From NCBI GenBank assembly GCA_012295225.1, contig WMKK01000012.1:496001-560000 (forward strand): a stretch of DNA of 64,000 nucleotides, written 5' to 3'. Source of the DNA: Ostreococcus mediterraneus (lineage: Eukaryota > Chlorophyta > Mamiellophyceae > Mamiellales > Bathycoccaceae). Shown here piece by piece: positions 37,316 to 47,305 of this stretch; the stretch's first letter is position 1, and each line of letters opens with the position of its first letter. The notes beneath the pieces were generated by a model. The model was not told the origin of the DNA. It was given only the letters and a program-made list of their open reading frames with translations, and ran no database searches. Both the position numbers and the translations under genes were made by a program.

Positions 37316-38610
37316 ATGTCGGCGGACGATGATCGCGAACGCAAGCGCGCGCGAGGCGCGACGGAGGCGGAGGAGGACGCGCTGGGGATGTCGTTCGCGC
37401 CGCACAGCGCGTGCGCGCGCGAGCCGCTGACGTTTGCGTGCTGGAACGCCGATGGGTTGCTGTCGCGCGTGCGCGCGCATAAGACGGACGATCCGAAGAA
37501 GATTCCGCGCGCGAAAACGGCGTTGGTGGAGATGATGTATCGTGAACGACCGGATGTGATTGCGTTGCAGGAGGTGTGGTTGAAATGCGCGGGGGGGGCG
37601 GGGAAAGGGAAAGGGAGGGAGGCGGAGCGCGAGCCGTGGTGCGTCGTTGCGCGCGCGAGAGCGCGCGCGCGCGTGTGCGCGCGCGTGTGTGCGTGCGTGT
37701 GCGTGCGTGCGTGGACTGACGAAAAGTGATGTGTTTCGACGGATGTGGTGCGTGTAGGGATCATACGCGCATGGGTGATCGCGAGGCGCAGTACGCGGCG
37801 GATAAGGCGTTTATGGAGAATTTATTGTCTCGCGCGCCGTTCAACGAATACGACGCGTACTGGTGTTTGTGTTCGAGTAAGCATCACGGCGTGGGGGTGT
37901 TGGTGAAGCGTGGGATTAAACCCCCGATATCGATATCGCGTACGTTAACCATTGGGCAAACGACATCTGATGATATTGATACGACTGAAGGTCGGGTGCT
38001 CATTTTAGAATATGAACGGTTCGTGTTTATGAATTCATATGTGCCGAACAACGGTGCGAAGCCCGATAGATGGGAACGCCGACGGCTTTGGGACGCGCGC
38101 ATGGAGGCATTTGTGAAGCACCACAACGCGCCTGGGAGAAAGCCTTTGATTTGGTGCGGAGATTTAAACGTCGCTCATCGCGAGGTGGACGTCGGACCGC
38201 AGCCAGAAATGTTTGTACACACAGCGGGTTTCACCGTTCCTGAACGCCAGCGCTTTGGGCAAATTCTTCTTAAAGGTGGTTTGGTGGACGTTTATCGCGC
38301 CTTGCACGGCGATCGACAAGCGTTCACGTGGCGGTCACACTTGGGGAGCGGAGGGCCGATTCGCGCGGCGTACGACTGGGCGGGCATGCGCCTCGATTAT
38401 TTCATCGCCAGCGCGTCGTTAATGCCGCGCGTGAAATCCATTCGCTTATCGACAGATTCCATGGTTGAAGAGTTCGCGCGTTTGCGCCCGGTTACGTGCT
38501 TTTTTGGATCCGACCATTGCGCGTTATTTCTGACGTTGCATCCACACGACGCGAGCGACGCGAGCGAAGCCAAGGAACACGCAAAGGATGTCATTTGCAT
38601 TTCTGATTGA
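37316..38610 (+). CDS. APE1: ExoIII/APE1-type AP endonuclease, one intron
   Basis: This enzyme of the exonuclease-endonuclease-phosphatase fold cuts DNA at abasic sites in base excision repair. Exon 1 (37316-37638) and exon 2 (37758-38610) give 391 residues. The intron 37639-37757 has donor CCGTG|GTGCGTC, branch ACTGAC at 37715-37720 and acceptor GTGTAG; the split codon becomes Trp in EPWDH. Active-site residues are visible: CWNADGL (Asn), IALQEVWLK (metal Glu), NSYVPNNG (Tyr and Asn), IWCGDLNVAH (Asp and Asn), and the end pair GSDHCALF (Asp-His). The N terminus is acidic/basic low complexity with KRARG, a possible nuclear signal. Confidence 0.88.
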
Positions 38611-38770
38611 AACGACCATCTGATGAGCACGCGCATCACAGCACAGCGCTGAACACACAAGAAAATACGCAGATTTCGAGACACACGTCGATTTAGAGAC
38701 ACAAATTGTAACGCAACACCCAGTTGACTTCACAACGCGGCGGGCGGCGCTCGATAGAGAGAGCAAAGCC

Positions 38771-39325
38771 ATGCCACCCACCGCCCGTGGCGACCACACC
38801 GCATCGGCTCGTGCGTTAGTCACCGTCGGTACAACCTCGTTCGACGACCTCGTGCACGCTGTGTGCACAGAAGACGTCATCCGGGCGCTTAAACGTAAAG
38901 GCTACGATGGGCTACACGTGCAGATTGGTCGAGGCTCTGCGCCATCTTCGGTCGATAAACTCCGCGCCCTAGCGCGTGCGCTGTCATTCTCGCTCGAAAT
39001 TTACGACTACATCGATGATTTCGACGCGTTCTTGCGTGCGTCAAAGCTCGTGATCTCGCACGCGGGTGCGGGGTCGGTGTTTGAGACGTTGCGGCACGGC
39101 GAGCGCGCGCCGTTTCTGCTCGTCGTCGTCAACGAGCGTTTGATGGATAATCATCAGCGCGAACTCGCTGAGGAGCTCGCTGATCGTGGATGTTTACGTT
39201 GGTGCGTGCCGAGCAAAGTTTTAGCGGAGATATGCGCGTTGGATGCGGATGGAACGTACCAGAGGAGGACGTACGAGCGCGGGACGTGTCGGTTGAGCGA
39301 ACACTTGAACGAGCTGTTGTTTTAG
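38771..39325 (+). CDS. ALG13: ALG13, UDP-GlcNAc transferase catalytic subunit
   Basis: This 184-residue protein is the catalytic half of the enzyme adding the second GlcNAc to the dolichol-linked oligosaccharide. It acts on the cytosolic face of the ER when bound to membrane protein ALG14, which is not in this window. Signatures are ALVTVGTTSFDDLVHAV at the N terminus, YDGLHVQIGRGSAPS, and the sugar-nucleotide site LVISHAGAGSVFETLRHGER, then VVVNERLMDNHQRELAEELA. The length is normal for the single-domain form. Confidence 0.95.
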   Translation: MPPTARGDHTASARALVTVGTTSFDDLVHAVCTEDVIRALKRKGYDGLHVQIGRGSAPSSVDKLRALARALSFSLEIYDYIDDFDAFLRASKLVISHAGAGSVFETLRHGERAPFLLVVVNERLMDNHQRELAEELADRGCLRWCVPSKVLAEICALDADGTYQRRTYERGTCRLSEHLNELLF

Positions 39326-39408
39326 TGTAGCGCGTTTAGCTATAGAACTAGGATATAGATGATTAAAACGCAAACAAACAAACATGTTGGTAGCAGCAGC
39401 GAGTGACG

Positions 39409-42400
39409 CTAATAAGACGCAACCGTGCCTGCGGCAAAGCCTACGGCGTCTGAAGGAAGAGGAATAATCCAATTTTCGGCGCGCATGAGCTGGAAGGCTT
39501 CGAAAAGCGCGGGCGAGGACGCCAAGGTATCCACCGCGCCAATCATCACGAGTTTCTTTTTCGCGCGCGTCAAGGCGACATTCAATCGTCGGCGGTCGTT
39601 TAATAATTCTCCAGCGATACATTGCGGGTTGGAACGCGCAAATGAAATGCACACAGCGTCCATGTCCCGACCTTGCGCTCGGTCAATCGTAAGCGACTCC
39701 ACATTGCTGAGAGACTTTGTGGCACGCAAACGCGCGCCAATCAAGTCCACTTGAGCGTTAAACGGAGATAACGTGCATATTTTCTCTGGCTGTACGCCTC
39801 GCGTGACTAGTGCACCAATGACGGCTAATATAAACGAAGCCTCTGTTTCGTTCACCGTCGGCGATTTCGCCTCAAACGCAACTTCGCCGAGCGTGCTCGT
39901 ATCCAAAAACACCACGTGGCGCGTAGGATCCATAACTTGCTTCAACCACTCCGGAGCTTTTGCCAAGGCGCCAGCCACTGGATCGAGCGTTAGCGTTTGT
40001 TTGGCGATGGCTTCCGTGCCCGCGCGCAATTTGCCGCCGTACGTCAACACATTTGGCAATCGCGTCAAGGGCTCCGCCATGCGGTATTGCAGTGCAAGAT
40101 CGGTGACTACGCCCGGATGTGCCTCACACAACGACGCGAAAAGTGACTTATTCATTCCCCCAGCCTCGGCAGCTTTCGAAACCACGAGCGGTGGCAATTG
40201 ATGATGGTCACCGACGAGGACAAACTTCTTCGCCATGATTAACGGCGGAATGATGGCGGGAAGAGTCACTTGCCCAGATTCATCTACGAGCACGACGTCG
40301 TATTCCTTTCGCTGAAAGTATGGATGACCCATGGCGTAACACGTTGCACCAACAACTAGGGCATTTTCGGAAATCTTGTGCAAATCTGACGTGACAGAGT
40401 AGTGCCATCTATCAGAGCCGAGCATGTACTCGCAAACGGCTGGGGAAACTTTCGACTTCTCACCAACGCGCATAAAATCTGTGATGCCCACATCCGGGAG
40501 ACGAGCAAGAATATTATCGATTGCGCTGTGCGTATGCGATGTGATCAGCACTGACTTACCCTGGGCACGCAAAGCTTTCACCGCCGCGACGAGCGTAGCC
40601 GTTTTACCAGCACCAGGCAAACCGAGCACGAGCGCGTAATCTTCCGCAGTGACAATCTTCTCTACCGCAGCTATTTGTTCACCATTCATCGGAAAGGGTA
40701 AGTCTTTCAACGCTCGCTGAATCTCTTGTCGGTGCTCTCCCAGCGCTGCAAACGATGGTGGCTTCAAATCGATTATTCGTGCGCGCAATCGTAACGCTCG
40801 CTCCGCTGTGGAAAAGAGTGACACTAAGTTCCCACGCGAGCGGGCAGCCATTGTGAGCGCGGCACCATCTTTATCGACTCGCCATAATGTATCAGGATCG
40901 GCTGAACCAGGCAGGGGCTCTCTCTTATCATTAGGATCGACAAGACGAAGAGGTCGCTCGGTGGACATCAAAATGCGGACGCCAGAAGGTGACTGCGTAA
41001 TTTGCATCACCTGCGCGCGACAAATCGCTGTCAACCCGCCATTACGGCTTAAAACCAAACGGTCTCCAACTTCAGCTTTCTTGGCGGTGCTTTCGCTGGA
41101 CATGGGCGGGGCGAACACGTAGTAGTGCCTACCATCGCCATTCGACAAGTCTTCGGTTATCTCAGAAACGAGATGCAGCTGGTCAATCGCGAATCCACCG
41201 CGACGCAGCACGAGTTCGACAGGCAACCATGGCGTCGCGCGCTTGTGCAACGATTCCGCCGCCTCAAGATCAATCAGCGCAATCCACTTCCGAAGTACGT
41301 CCTCGTGCGCTTTATTGATGTGTGCCGTTGCGTCGTCAAACATTTGACCGAGTTTGCTCGAGTGTCCGTCACCGCCTTCGAGTGCGCGGTGCAACGTAAA
41401 GCACTCTTGGTTGGAAAAGCAGCGTTCGCACCAATCTTGTGGCTCCATCTTTGGAAGTTTTGCGTTGCCGAGTCGCGCTTCACCCATCTTCGCTGGAGGG
41501 TCATCTACGACGACGACGTCCTTCACCGTGGGCCGAAGTGCCGCCGCAAGCATGTTTCGTCGCTGCATGACAAATCCGAGCTCGGTGTTTGTAGGATGAA
41601 CTATAATACTCTCGCCTTCACCGCCACCGTGCGTGTAGTGCAACACACCCCATGGTGATGACAAGCCGTAACGCTCACCAATCATGAGCGTATACAATAA
41701 CACTTGTGTACCGTGCTCAACCGCATCTCTCCACTTGCCCGTTTTCAATTCTAGAGGTATAATCGACGGCTTTGGGAGTACTTCATTTGGTTTTCGCATC
41801 GACGCCGCCGCGACGGCGTCCATGATACCTTTCAATCCAAGTTTAGGTGCCCAAATCAACTCTTCAATATCAACAATCTCATCAACTTGCAACGTCGCCG
41901 CTGACGCACCCTTCCACTTACGCACTTCAACATCGATGCCAGCCGTGCATTTGTTACGAAGTCGCTCCACTGCATTCGTTCTATTCATCAACGCTAGTGG
42001 ATTTGCCCCCGGGGCGGGTTTAGGAACTTTTGTAACTCGAGACAGCGACGCGAGCTTTTCAGCCCACTTTTGAATGCCGGGGATCGTTTCGTCGATGCGC
42101 TTCTTCAACTCCTGTTCAGAAAAATTGATCTCGAACAGCTGGTTCGTCACAGCCTTGATTAATCGTTCGACAGTCACTTCCATGGGCTCCGGGTTACGCC
42201 CCGCTGCGGCGAGTAATGCAGCTTCGGTGAGCTCGTGCATAATCGTACCGACGGTTGCCGCCTCGTTTGAGTCGCCCCACGTGTACTGCACCTGTGTCTG
42301 AAGCGCCGTTCGACGCAAGCACTGAAAGGACCCTCCAATCATCGTTGCGCTCAGTAAAAACGTTGGATAGAGCACTAATAGAATCCCTCCGTCGCGCGTG

Positions 42401-43740
42401 AGCTCGATCACATCCTTACTCAAAACGTCCGCCTCTTCAATTCCCGGCACGCAGTGCAATCGCACTGAGTCACCAAGCGTCGCCGGTGTCTCTTGCCATT
42501 CATCCTTGAATACAATTGTCTTCCTCGCGCCTCCTGCACCTTTAACGACGATGGAGTCAATCAAATCCGCGTGCGCACCCGCGTTAATGCTTTCCACGTT
42601 CCAGGCACCGAGAATTTCAGCTTCGGCGCGCGCCGTTTCCGCATCCAACGCCTCCTCCTCCGCCTTTGCGGCGGCGCCCTCGGCCCGAGCTTCAATTTTC
42701 ACCGTATTACTATGTTCTAGTTTCACATTCACGCGAGCTATATCAGATGCTGCTGTGATTTGAGCAGCCTTGGCGCGCGGCGAGTGGCGAGGCGAGACGC
42801 TCGTCGCCGGCGCGACGCACTTCTGCACCTCGCGTGCCTTTTCCGCAATCTCCAACGCCGCTAACAGCTCGTCATCATATCCCATGTCGCATTCGAGATC
42901 ATCGAATGAAACTGCTGAGGCCTCTGTGCTCGGTTGCGTGGGCTGTTCCGTTTGCGACCGCGAGGCATTCTTCTCTTTATTCCTTTCGGCGAGAGAAATC
43001 GCTTCGAGCATCGCTTGGCTGTCTTCATCGTCCTCGTCGCTCCACGCAGCGTCATCAACCGTAAGTTCTGTCGATGACGGTCCAGGCACGCACGATGCCT
43101 TAGACTCCTCCTTCGTCGACCCTTTCGTCGTCGTCGTCGTCGTCTCGCGGCCGCCGTTCTCGCTCACAGGACTCGATTGTAAACTATCCTCCAAATTCTT
43201 CAACAACTCAATCACGAGCTCACCGTCATCCGACGCCCGTCGCCGACCGCCATCCACACTCGACCGACCGAGACCAGGCGGCGAATGCACCACATCCATC
43301 ATCACCGGCGCGCCGTGATCCCTCGCATCCGCCGTCGACGCCGCCACCTTTGCGCGCTTGATCCCGAGCGCGCCGCCGACGTCTTCGGCGGCGTCGCCCA
43401 ACCAGTCGCGTAACCCATCCTCGCTCTTCCGCACCGCCGCCGCGTTCACCGCACCCATGGCTAACAACCGACGCATTGCAGCATCACTCGCACCCGCGGT
43501 GGCGGTCGCCCCACCACCCACGCGCCGTCGTCGTCCGTCGTCGTACGTCACGCGGTCGGGTTGCGACAGCGCCATCAACGCGAGCCGCTCCGCGTCATCC
43601 TCCACCTCGACTCGTCGGCGGTGTCGCCCCCGCGCCGCGCCCGCCGCGGGCGCAGACGACGCACTCGGCGTCATCGTCGCTCGAGCGCCCGCGATCTCGC
43701 CGCTCAGCGCGCGCGGTGCGTCCCCAGACGACGCACCCAT
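39409..43740 (-). CDS. DNA2: DNA2 nuclease-helicase
   Basis: This 1443-residue enzyme processes Okazaki flaps, resected ends and stalled forks. The N-terminal 400 residues are low complexity and acidic. The RecB-type nuclease with Fe-S cluster follows: first Cys in GSFQCLRRTAL (about 473), His in GTIMHELTEAAL, Asp in GLKGIMDAVAAA, the LELKTGKW motif (about 666), and Cys-x2-Cys-x5-Cys in WCERCFSNQEC (about 770). The SF1 helicase has GLPGAGKTATLV (about 1040), VVLVDESGQVTLP, GDHHQLPPLV and, near the end, RAQGRDMDAVCISFARSN and LNVALTRAKKKLVMIG. All parts are intact. ATG 43740 is the first in frame. Confidence 0.95.
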   Translation of the reverse strand: MGASSGDAPRALSGEIAGARATMTPSASSAPAAGAARGRHRRRVEVEDDAERLALMALSQPDRVTYDDGRRRRVGGGATATAGASDAAMRRLLAMGAVNAAAVRKSEDGLRDWLGDAAEDVGGALGIKRAKVAASTADARDHGAPVMMDVVHSPPGLGRSSVDGGRRRASDDGELVIELLKNLEDSLQSSPVSENGGRETTTTTTKGSTKEESKASCVPGPSSTELTVDDAAWSDEDDEDSQAMLEAISLAERNKEKNASRSQTEQPTQPSTEASAVSFDDLECDMGYDDELLAALEIAEKAREVQKCVAPATSVSPRHSPRAKAAQITAASDIARVNVKLEHSNTVKIEARAEGAAAKAEEEALDAETARAEAEILGAWNVESINAGAHADLIDSIVVKGAGGARKTIVFKDEWQETPATLGDSVRLHCVPGIEEADVLSKDVIELTRDGGILLVLYPTFLLSATMIGGSFQCLRRTALQTQVQYTWGDSNEAATVGTIMHELTEAALLAAAGRNPEPMEVTVERLIKAVTNQLFEINFSEQELKKRIDETIPGIQKWAEKLASLSRVTKVPKPAPGANPLALMNRTNAVERLRNKCTAGIDVEVRKWKGASAATLQVDEIVDIEELIWAPKLGLKGIMDAVAAASMRKPNEVLPKPSIIPLELKTGKWRDAVEHGTQVLLYTLMIGERYGLSSPWGVLHYTHGGGEGESIIVHPTNTELGFVMQRRNMLAAALRPTVKDVVVVDDPPAKMGEARLGNAKLPKMEPQDWCERCFSNQECFTLHRALEGGDGHSSKLGQMFDDATAHINKAHEDVLRKWIALIDLEAAESLHKRATPWLPVELVLRRGGFAIDQLHLVSEITEDLSNGDGRHYYVFAPPMSSESTAKKAEVGDRLVLSRNGGLTAICRAQVMQITQSPSGVRILMSTERPLRLVDPNDKREPLPGSADPDTLWRVDKDGAALTMAARSRGNLVSLFSTAERALRLRARIIDLKPPSFAALGEHRQEIQRALKDLPFPMNGEQIAAVEKIVTAEDYALVLGLPGAGKTATLVAAVKALRAQGKSVLITSHTHSAIDNILARLPDVGITDFMRVGEKSKVSPAVCEYMLGSDRWHYSVTSDLHKISENALVVGATCYAMGHPYFQRKEYDVVLVDESGQVTLPAIIPPLIMAKKFVLVGDHHQLPPLVVSKAAEAGGMNKSLFASLCEAHPGVVTDLALQYRMAEPLTRLPNVLTYGGKLRAGTEAIAKQTLTLDPVAGALAKAPEWLKQVMDPTRHVVFLDTSTLGEVAFEAKSPTVNETEASFILAVIGALVTRGVQPEKICTLSPFNAQVDLIGARLRATKSLSNVESLTIDRAQGRDMDAVCISFARSNPQCIAGELLNDRRRLNVALTRAKKKLVMIGAVDTLASSPALFEAFQLMRAENWIIPLPSDAVGFAAGTVASY

Positions 43741-44162
43741 GACGCGCACCGAGTCACGATGAATGAATCAATCAATCAATCAATCAATCGTCCGTCCGCC
43801 CGCCCGTCTCTGCGACGCACACACGGTCGCGCACACGGGAAACACTCGCGACGCGCACCTGTCGCCGCCGCCGCCGTCGTCGTCGTCGCCCTCTGACGCG
43901 CGACACCGCGCGCGTCAGAGGACAGCCCGCGCGGCGTTTGAACGCCACGATTCGGACATTCGGCGTCCCATCTCGACTCGATCCCCGGTCCCAGGGGTCC
44001 CGCGTTCGATCGATATTAAACATCGATCGCGCGCCGACGTACCTTTCATCTCCAGGTTCAATGCGACGACGTCTATCGATCGATCGCACCCACGCGCGTC
44101 GAGGCGCGGGATCGATCGTCGGTCGATCGATCGTCGGCGTCGCGGCAGTTGACGACGATACG
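43741..44162. promoter_or_regulatory. Divergent spacer DNA2 / small membrane protein
   Basis: These 422 bases hold an (AATC)n repeat (43766-43789), a stretch of gtccgtccgcccgcccg, and many atcgatcgatc runs towards 44130. On the minus strand a good donor (GATGAAAG|GTACGTC at 44043/44042) could end a non-coding first exon of DNA2, but I could not fix a matching acceptor. Confidence 0.4.
43766..43789 (+). repeat. (AATC)6 microsatellite
   Basis: Six perfect copies of aatc, preceded by one variant copy aatg, lie 26 bases upstream of the DNA2 start codon. Confidence 0.9.
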
Positions 44163-44492
44163 ATGTCGAGCGGTGCGAGTGCTGGACAATTGATCGGCGC
44201 GCTCGGCGCGTTTTTCGCCGCCGGTGGGGTGTGTTTCTACGCCACCAACGTGGCGAATGTGTTTGGAGGTGCGACGACGACGATGCGACGACGACGATGC
44301 GACGACGACGATGGGCGACCCTAGATGCGAAAGTCCATGGCGTGTGACGTGTACTGACGCGTGCGTGTGCGCGTAGGTGTGTTGCCTGGAACGGTGAATA
44401 ACGCGGAATGGGAGGCGGCGGCGAAGGCGAGACGGCAGGCGTGTGAACGCGAAGGGTCGTCAAAGCCAATCAAGTTGGACCCGATGCACTAG
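44163..44492 (+). CDS. 73-residue single-pass membrane protein, one intron
   Basis: Exon 1 is 44163-44268 and exon 2 is 44377-44492. The intron 44269-44376 has donor TTTGGAG|GTGCGAC, branch ACTGAC and acceptor GCGCGTAG. The product starts MSSGASAGQLIGALGAFFAA, a hydrophobic helix that ends near CFYATNVANVFGG, followed by a charged tail (NNAEWEAAAKARRQACEREG, then SSKPIKLDPMH). I do not recognise the family. Size and layout resemble small accessory subunits of mitochondrial inner-membrane complexes, but this is only an impression. It is too short for routine gene calling. Confidence 0.62.
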
Positions 44493-44654
44493 AGATCCCG
44501 AGCGTGGGCGTGGCGTCCTCGACGCCGTTGTTTTAGTAGAATGAAGACGAATGTAATACCGACGATATACACTTAAGTCGTTTAGTTAATGATCGAACGA
44601 ACGAATGTGATGTTACAACACAGCGCGCGGTGAAGAGTCACTGTATGATTTTAT

Positions 44655-46376
44655 CTAGCCGCGAATAAACTGACGAGTGTCCTTGGAGTCTTTGCGACCG
44701 TACGGGTTCGTTGCGCTAAAGTTGTGCCCTGTACCTTTTTGGCGACGGTAATCTGTGCCTGGACCAGCATCACCGCGCGATTTTGTTCGAGATTTACTCG
44801 CTTTGGAGTCGAGATTCAAAGTCACCTTGGGCGGACGATGAAATCCAAACGACGTCGCGACGGCATTCATATCTAACGAGTGCACGTTGTACACATCCTT
44901 CAAAGTATGCGAGTTGTACGCCAAGATGTACGCTCTGTACGCATCTCGTGCGCTCGTGTGCAAATAATAGTTCTTTTCAACCAATTTTTCGAGCTGACTT
45001 TGGACGTTGGCAATCTTTTTCGTCGGAAATTCATACTCATTGAGTGGCACCTTGGCCGCCTTCAAGTATTTTAAAAACGCCAACTCCTCGGGAATTAAAA
45101 ACAACAACGCCCGACCTTTACCGTCGGTCCCACGAGCAGTACGACCAACACGGTGGATATATTCCTTAGGGTCGTCCGGAGGATCATATTGAATGATCCA
45201 GTCCACGGCGGGAATGTCTAAACCTCTCGCCGCGACGTCGGTGCAGAGCAAAATTCCGCGCTCCGCCTTGCAAAACTCAAAAAACGTCGTCGTTCGGCGT
45301 TGTTGCTTTTGCTTGCCGTGGATATCGTTGACGGGAATGTCGATGTAGTTGAGCAATTCGGCGTGATACTTGACCGAATTACACGATGAAAAGAACACCA
45401 TGATTTTTTTCTTCAAATTTTTCTTCAAAAATGTAAACAAGAGCAAAAATCGTTGCTCACTTGGAACCACGCAATACCCTTGTTCAACGCCAGTCGCCGT
45501 AGACACCGCTCGTGAATCATCAACGCCAATATAAATCGGCGACTTGAGCGATAGTCGCGCCAAATCTTCAACTTTGGTGGTTTGAGTCGCGCTAAAAAGC
45601 ATCGTCTGTCGATCCTTGGGTAACATTTTTACAATCGTCTTCATCTCCTCTTCGAAACCAATATCCAACATTCGATCGGCTTCATCCATGACAAACACCT
45701 TTAACGAGCTAAACGTAAACCCTCGAGTGTTTTGCATGTGGTCCAACAACCGCCCTGGGGTGGCGACGAGTAAGTTGACACCTTTAATCAAACGCTCAGC
45801 TTCGGCGCGTCGATTCGCGCCACCGATAATCAACCCGTGCGTTTGTGAATGCTTCTCCATCACTTGCTGCGCAACGTTGTAAATTTGCAGTGCCAGTTCA
45901 CGCGTCGGTGACAACACCATGACTCCGGTCCCGTTACGCGGCATAAACTTAGCGTGGTACAACAATTCCACCGCTGGCACTAAAAACGCGAGCGTCTTCC
46001 CCGAACCCGTGCGCGCCGCCCCGAGCACATCTTTCCCCGCCAAAAGCGGCGGTATACATCTCGCTTGCACCTCAGTCATCGTTTTAAACCCCATCGCGTC
46101 AATACCTCGCATTGTCGGCGCAGAAAGCTCTAAAGACTCGAAATTCGTCGCACTTAAAATACCATCAACCTTGACCTCGTTGCGCTCCGCAACCTCTCCT
46201 CCGACGTCACCCTCCTCGCCCTCACGCCCATCACCATCAACCTTCCCCTCATCACCACGTTCCGAGCGTTTAGATTTCTTCTCTTTTTTCGATTTCTTCG
46301 CGCGCTTCCCATCACCCTCGCCGTCAGCGCTCGCGCGTTTCGTCTTCATCGGTATCGTCGCCGAGCCGCCACCCAT
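44655..46376 (-). CDS. HAS1: DEAD-box RNA helicase HAS1/DDX18
   Basis: This 573-residue nucleolar helicase works in 40S and 60S assembly and in release of snoRNAs from pre-rRNA. A Lys/Glu/Gly-rich N terminus ([20 protein letters not shown]) precedes the core: the Q-motif region [20 protein letters not shown], Walker [61 protein letters not shown], and HRVGRTARG. The HAS1-specific end is visible: [40 protein letters not shown] and PPKVTLNL. Start [10 protein letters not shown] was chosen over Arg-rich upstream codons. It is divergent from PrimPol, whose leader contains a snoRNA. Confidence 0.95.
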   Translation of the reverse strand: MGGGSATIPMKTKRASADGEGDGKRAKKSKKEKKSKRSERGDEGKVDGDGREGEEGDVGGEVAERNEVKVDGILSATNFESLELSAPTMRGIDAMGFKTMTEVQARCIPPLLAGKDVLGAARTGSGKTLAFLVPAVELLYHAKFMPRNGTGVMVLSPTRELALQIYNVAQQVMEKHSQTHGLIIGGANRRAEAERLIKGVNLLVATPGRLLDHMQNTRGFTFSSLKVFVMDEADRMLDIGFEEEMKTIVKMLPKDRQTMLFSATQTTKVEDLARLSLKSPIYIGVDDSRAVSTATGVEQGYCVVPSEQRFLLLFTFLKKNLKKKIMVFFSSCNSVKYHAELLNYIDIPVNDIHGKQKQQRRTTTFFEFCKAERGILLCTDVAARGLDIPAVDWIIQYDPPDDPKEYIHRVGRTARGTDGKGRALLFLIPEELAFLKYLKAAKVPLNEYEFPTKKIANVQSQLEKLVEKNYYLHTSARDAYRAYILAYNSHTLKDVYNVHSLDMNAVATSFGFHRPPKVTLNLDSKASKSRTKSRGDAGPGTDYRRQKGTGHNFSATNPYGRKDSKDTRQFIRG

Positions 46377-46476
46377 GCCTGCGAAATGTGATGCGTCCAA
46401 CGGCGATGCGTGTGTCGCGCGCGCGTGTGCCACTCGAGCGAAGCGATGCGAATGTCGTGCGTGATTACACCGCGTA

Positions 46477-46509
<33 letters not shown>

Positions 46510-46733
46510 GCGTTCAAGTGCCGCTCAGCGGTGTGGAGTGGTGTTCGTCAGTTGGACATTTGAGCCGCCGTTTGGAGCTCTTGGATTCGTGATTGGTCGT
46601 TTTGTCCCTATTTTGATGCAGAGGAGAAGACACGAGCGTGCTTTTGTGGTGAGAATGCGACGCGACGACGCGGCGACGACGCAGCGACGACGGGCGACGA
46701 CGGACATGGATTCGTAGCGTCGATGAATGCGAG
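46377..46733. promoter_or_regulatory. Divergent promoter HAS1 / PrimPol leader and possible first non-coding exon
   Basis: A (GTC)n run lies at 46478-46509. The octamer gattggtc (inverted CCAAT) is at 46591-46598. The right end, up to 46733, is probably a first exon of the PrimPol transcript: it finishes ATGCGAG|GTGCGTG, the same donor context as in the NDUFB8 and bromodomain genes. It contains two short upstream ATGs. Confidence 0.5.
46478..46509 (+). repeat. (GTC)n microsatellite
   Basis: About ten copies of gtc lie some 100 bases upstream of the HAS1 start codon, outside coding sequence. Confidence 0.88.
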
Positions 46734-46901
46734 GTGCGTGTGAAGTCCTACCTCGCGCGCGTCGCTATTCGTGTGTTGTTTAGTTCTTCGTGACATGGGT
46801 GGATCCGAAAGCTGGCGGCTGAGGTCATCCATCCAACGCTTTCTTTGTAAAGGTTTCACGGCGACGGGAGGGACGGACGACGTACAGACACCCATGGGCG
46901 C

Positions 46902-46987
46902 GACGGTGATGATTGCATTATTCTGACACCTCTTGTACGAGACTTTGTGGCCATTGTCTTTGAACTAATTACGCACTATACTGAGTC
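46902..46987 (+). ncRNA. Doubtful second box C/D snoRNA candidate in the same intron
   Basis: A perfect C box GTGATGA (46906-46912) and a CTGA D box (46981-46984) are closed by only three base pairs (GAC/GTC), with the same one-base spacer as the two convincing snoRNAs. A CTGA at 46923-46926 could be D'. I found no convincing rRNA complement upstream of either D box. An 8-base inverted repeat (ctgacacc 46923-46930, ggtgtcag 46996-47003) overlaps it and may mean a different fold. Confidence 0.25.
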
Positions 46988-47217
46988 AAACCTTGGGTGT
47001 CAGTCTGTCTGTCCCGCGTCTGCGTCGTCGTCTTGAGACTTGATTTTGTTTTTTTATGCATCGGTTCGCCGCGTACGGTTTTCAAACGCACCATGAACGA
47101 CGTGAATGACGATACATGACCATATATGTATATATCATTGTCCGAACACTCGTGTAGACTACCTTTCAGCCTTGTCCGACGCGTCGGGCGCGCGAGGAAA
47201 CCGTACGCGGCGTCGAC

Positions 47218-47305
47218 GTTAACCGGTGATGATCAATGCACAACAATCATTCATGCGTGTCAGCTGAGCTTTGCTGTGATCGATAAACCGTAATCTGAGG
47301 TTAAC
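47218..47305 (+). ncRNA. Box C/D snoRNA guiding 25S/28S rRNA 2'-O-methylation
   Basis: Closing stem GTTAACC (47218-47224) pairs perfectly with GGTTAAC (47299-47305). Inside it lie the C box GTGATGA (47226-47232), D' CTGA (47264-47267), a degenerate C' GTGATCG (47276-47282) and D CTGA (47295-47298). The sequence just before D', cattcatgcgtgtca (47248-47262), can pair over 15 positions, with one G-U wobble, to TGACGCGCATGAATG, a universally conserved stretch of eukaryotic 25S/28S rRNA. The fifth base before D' is opposite the C of TGAC, so that C is the predicted methylation site; I recall a yeast guide (snR76) for a Cm near 2197 in this region. The element lies 75 bases upstream of a branch site, as expected for an intronic snoRNA. 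Confidence 0.85.
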
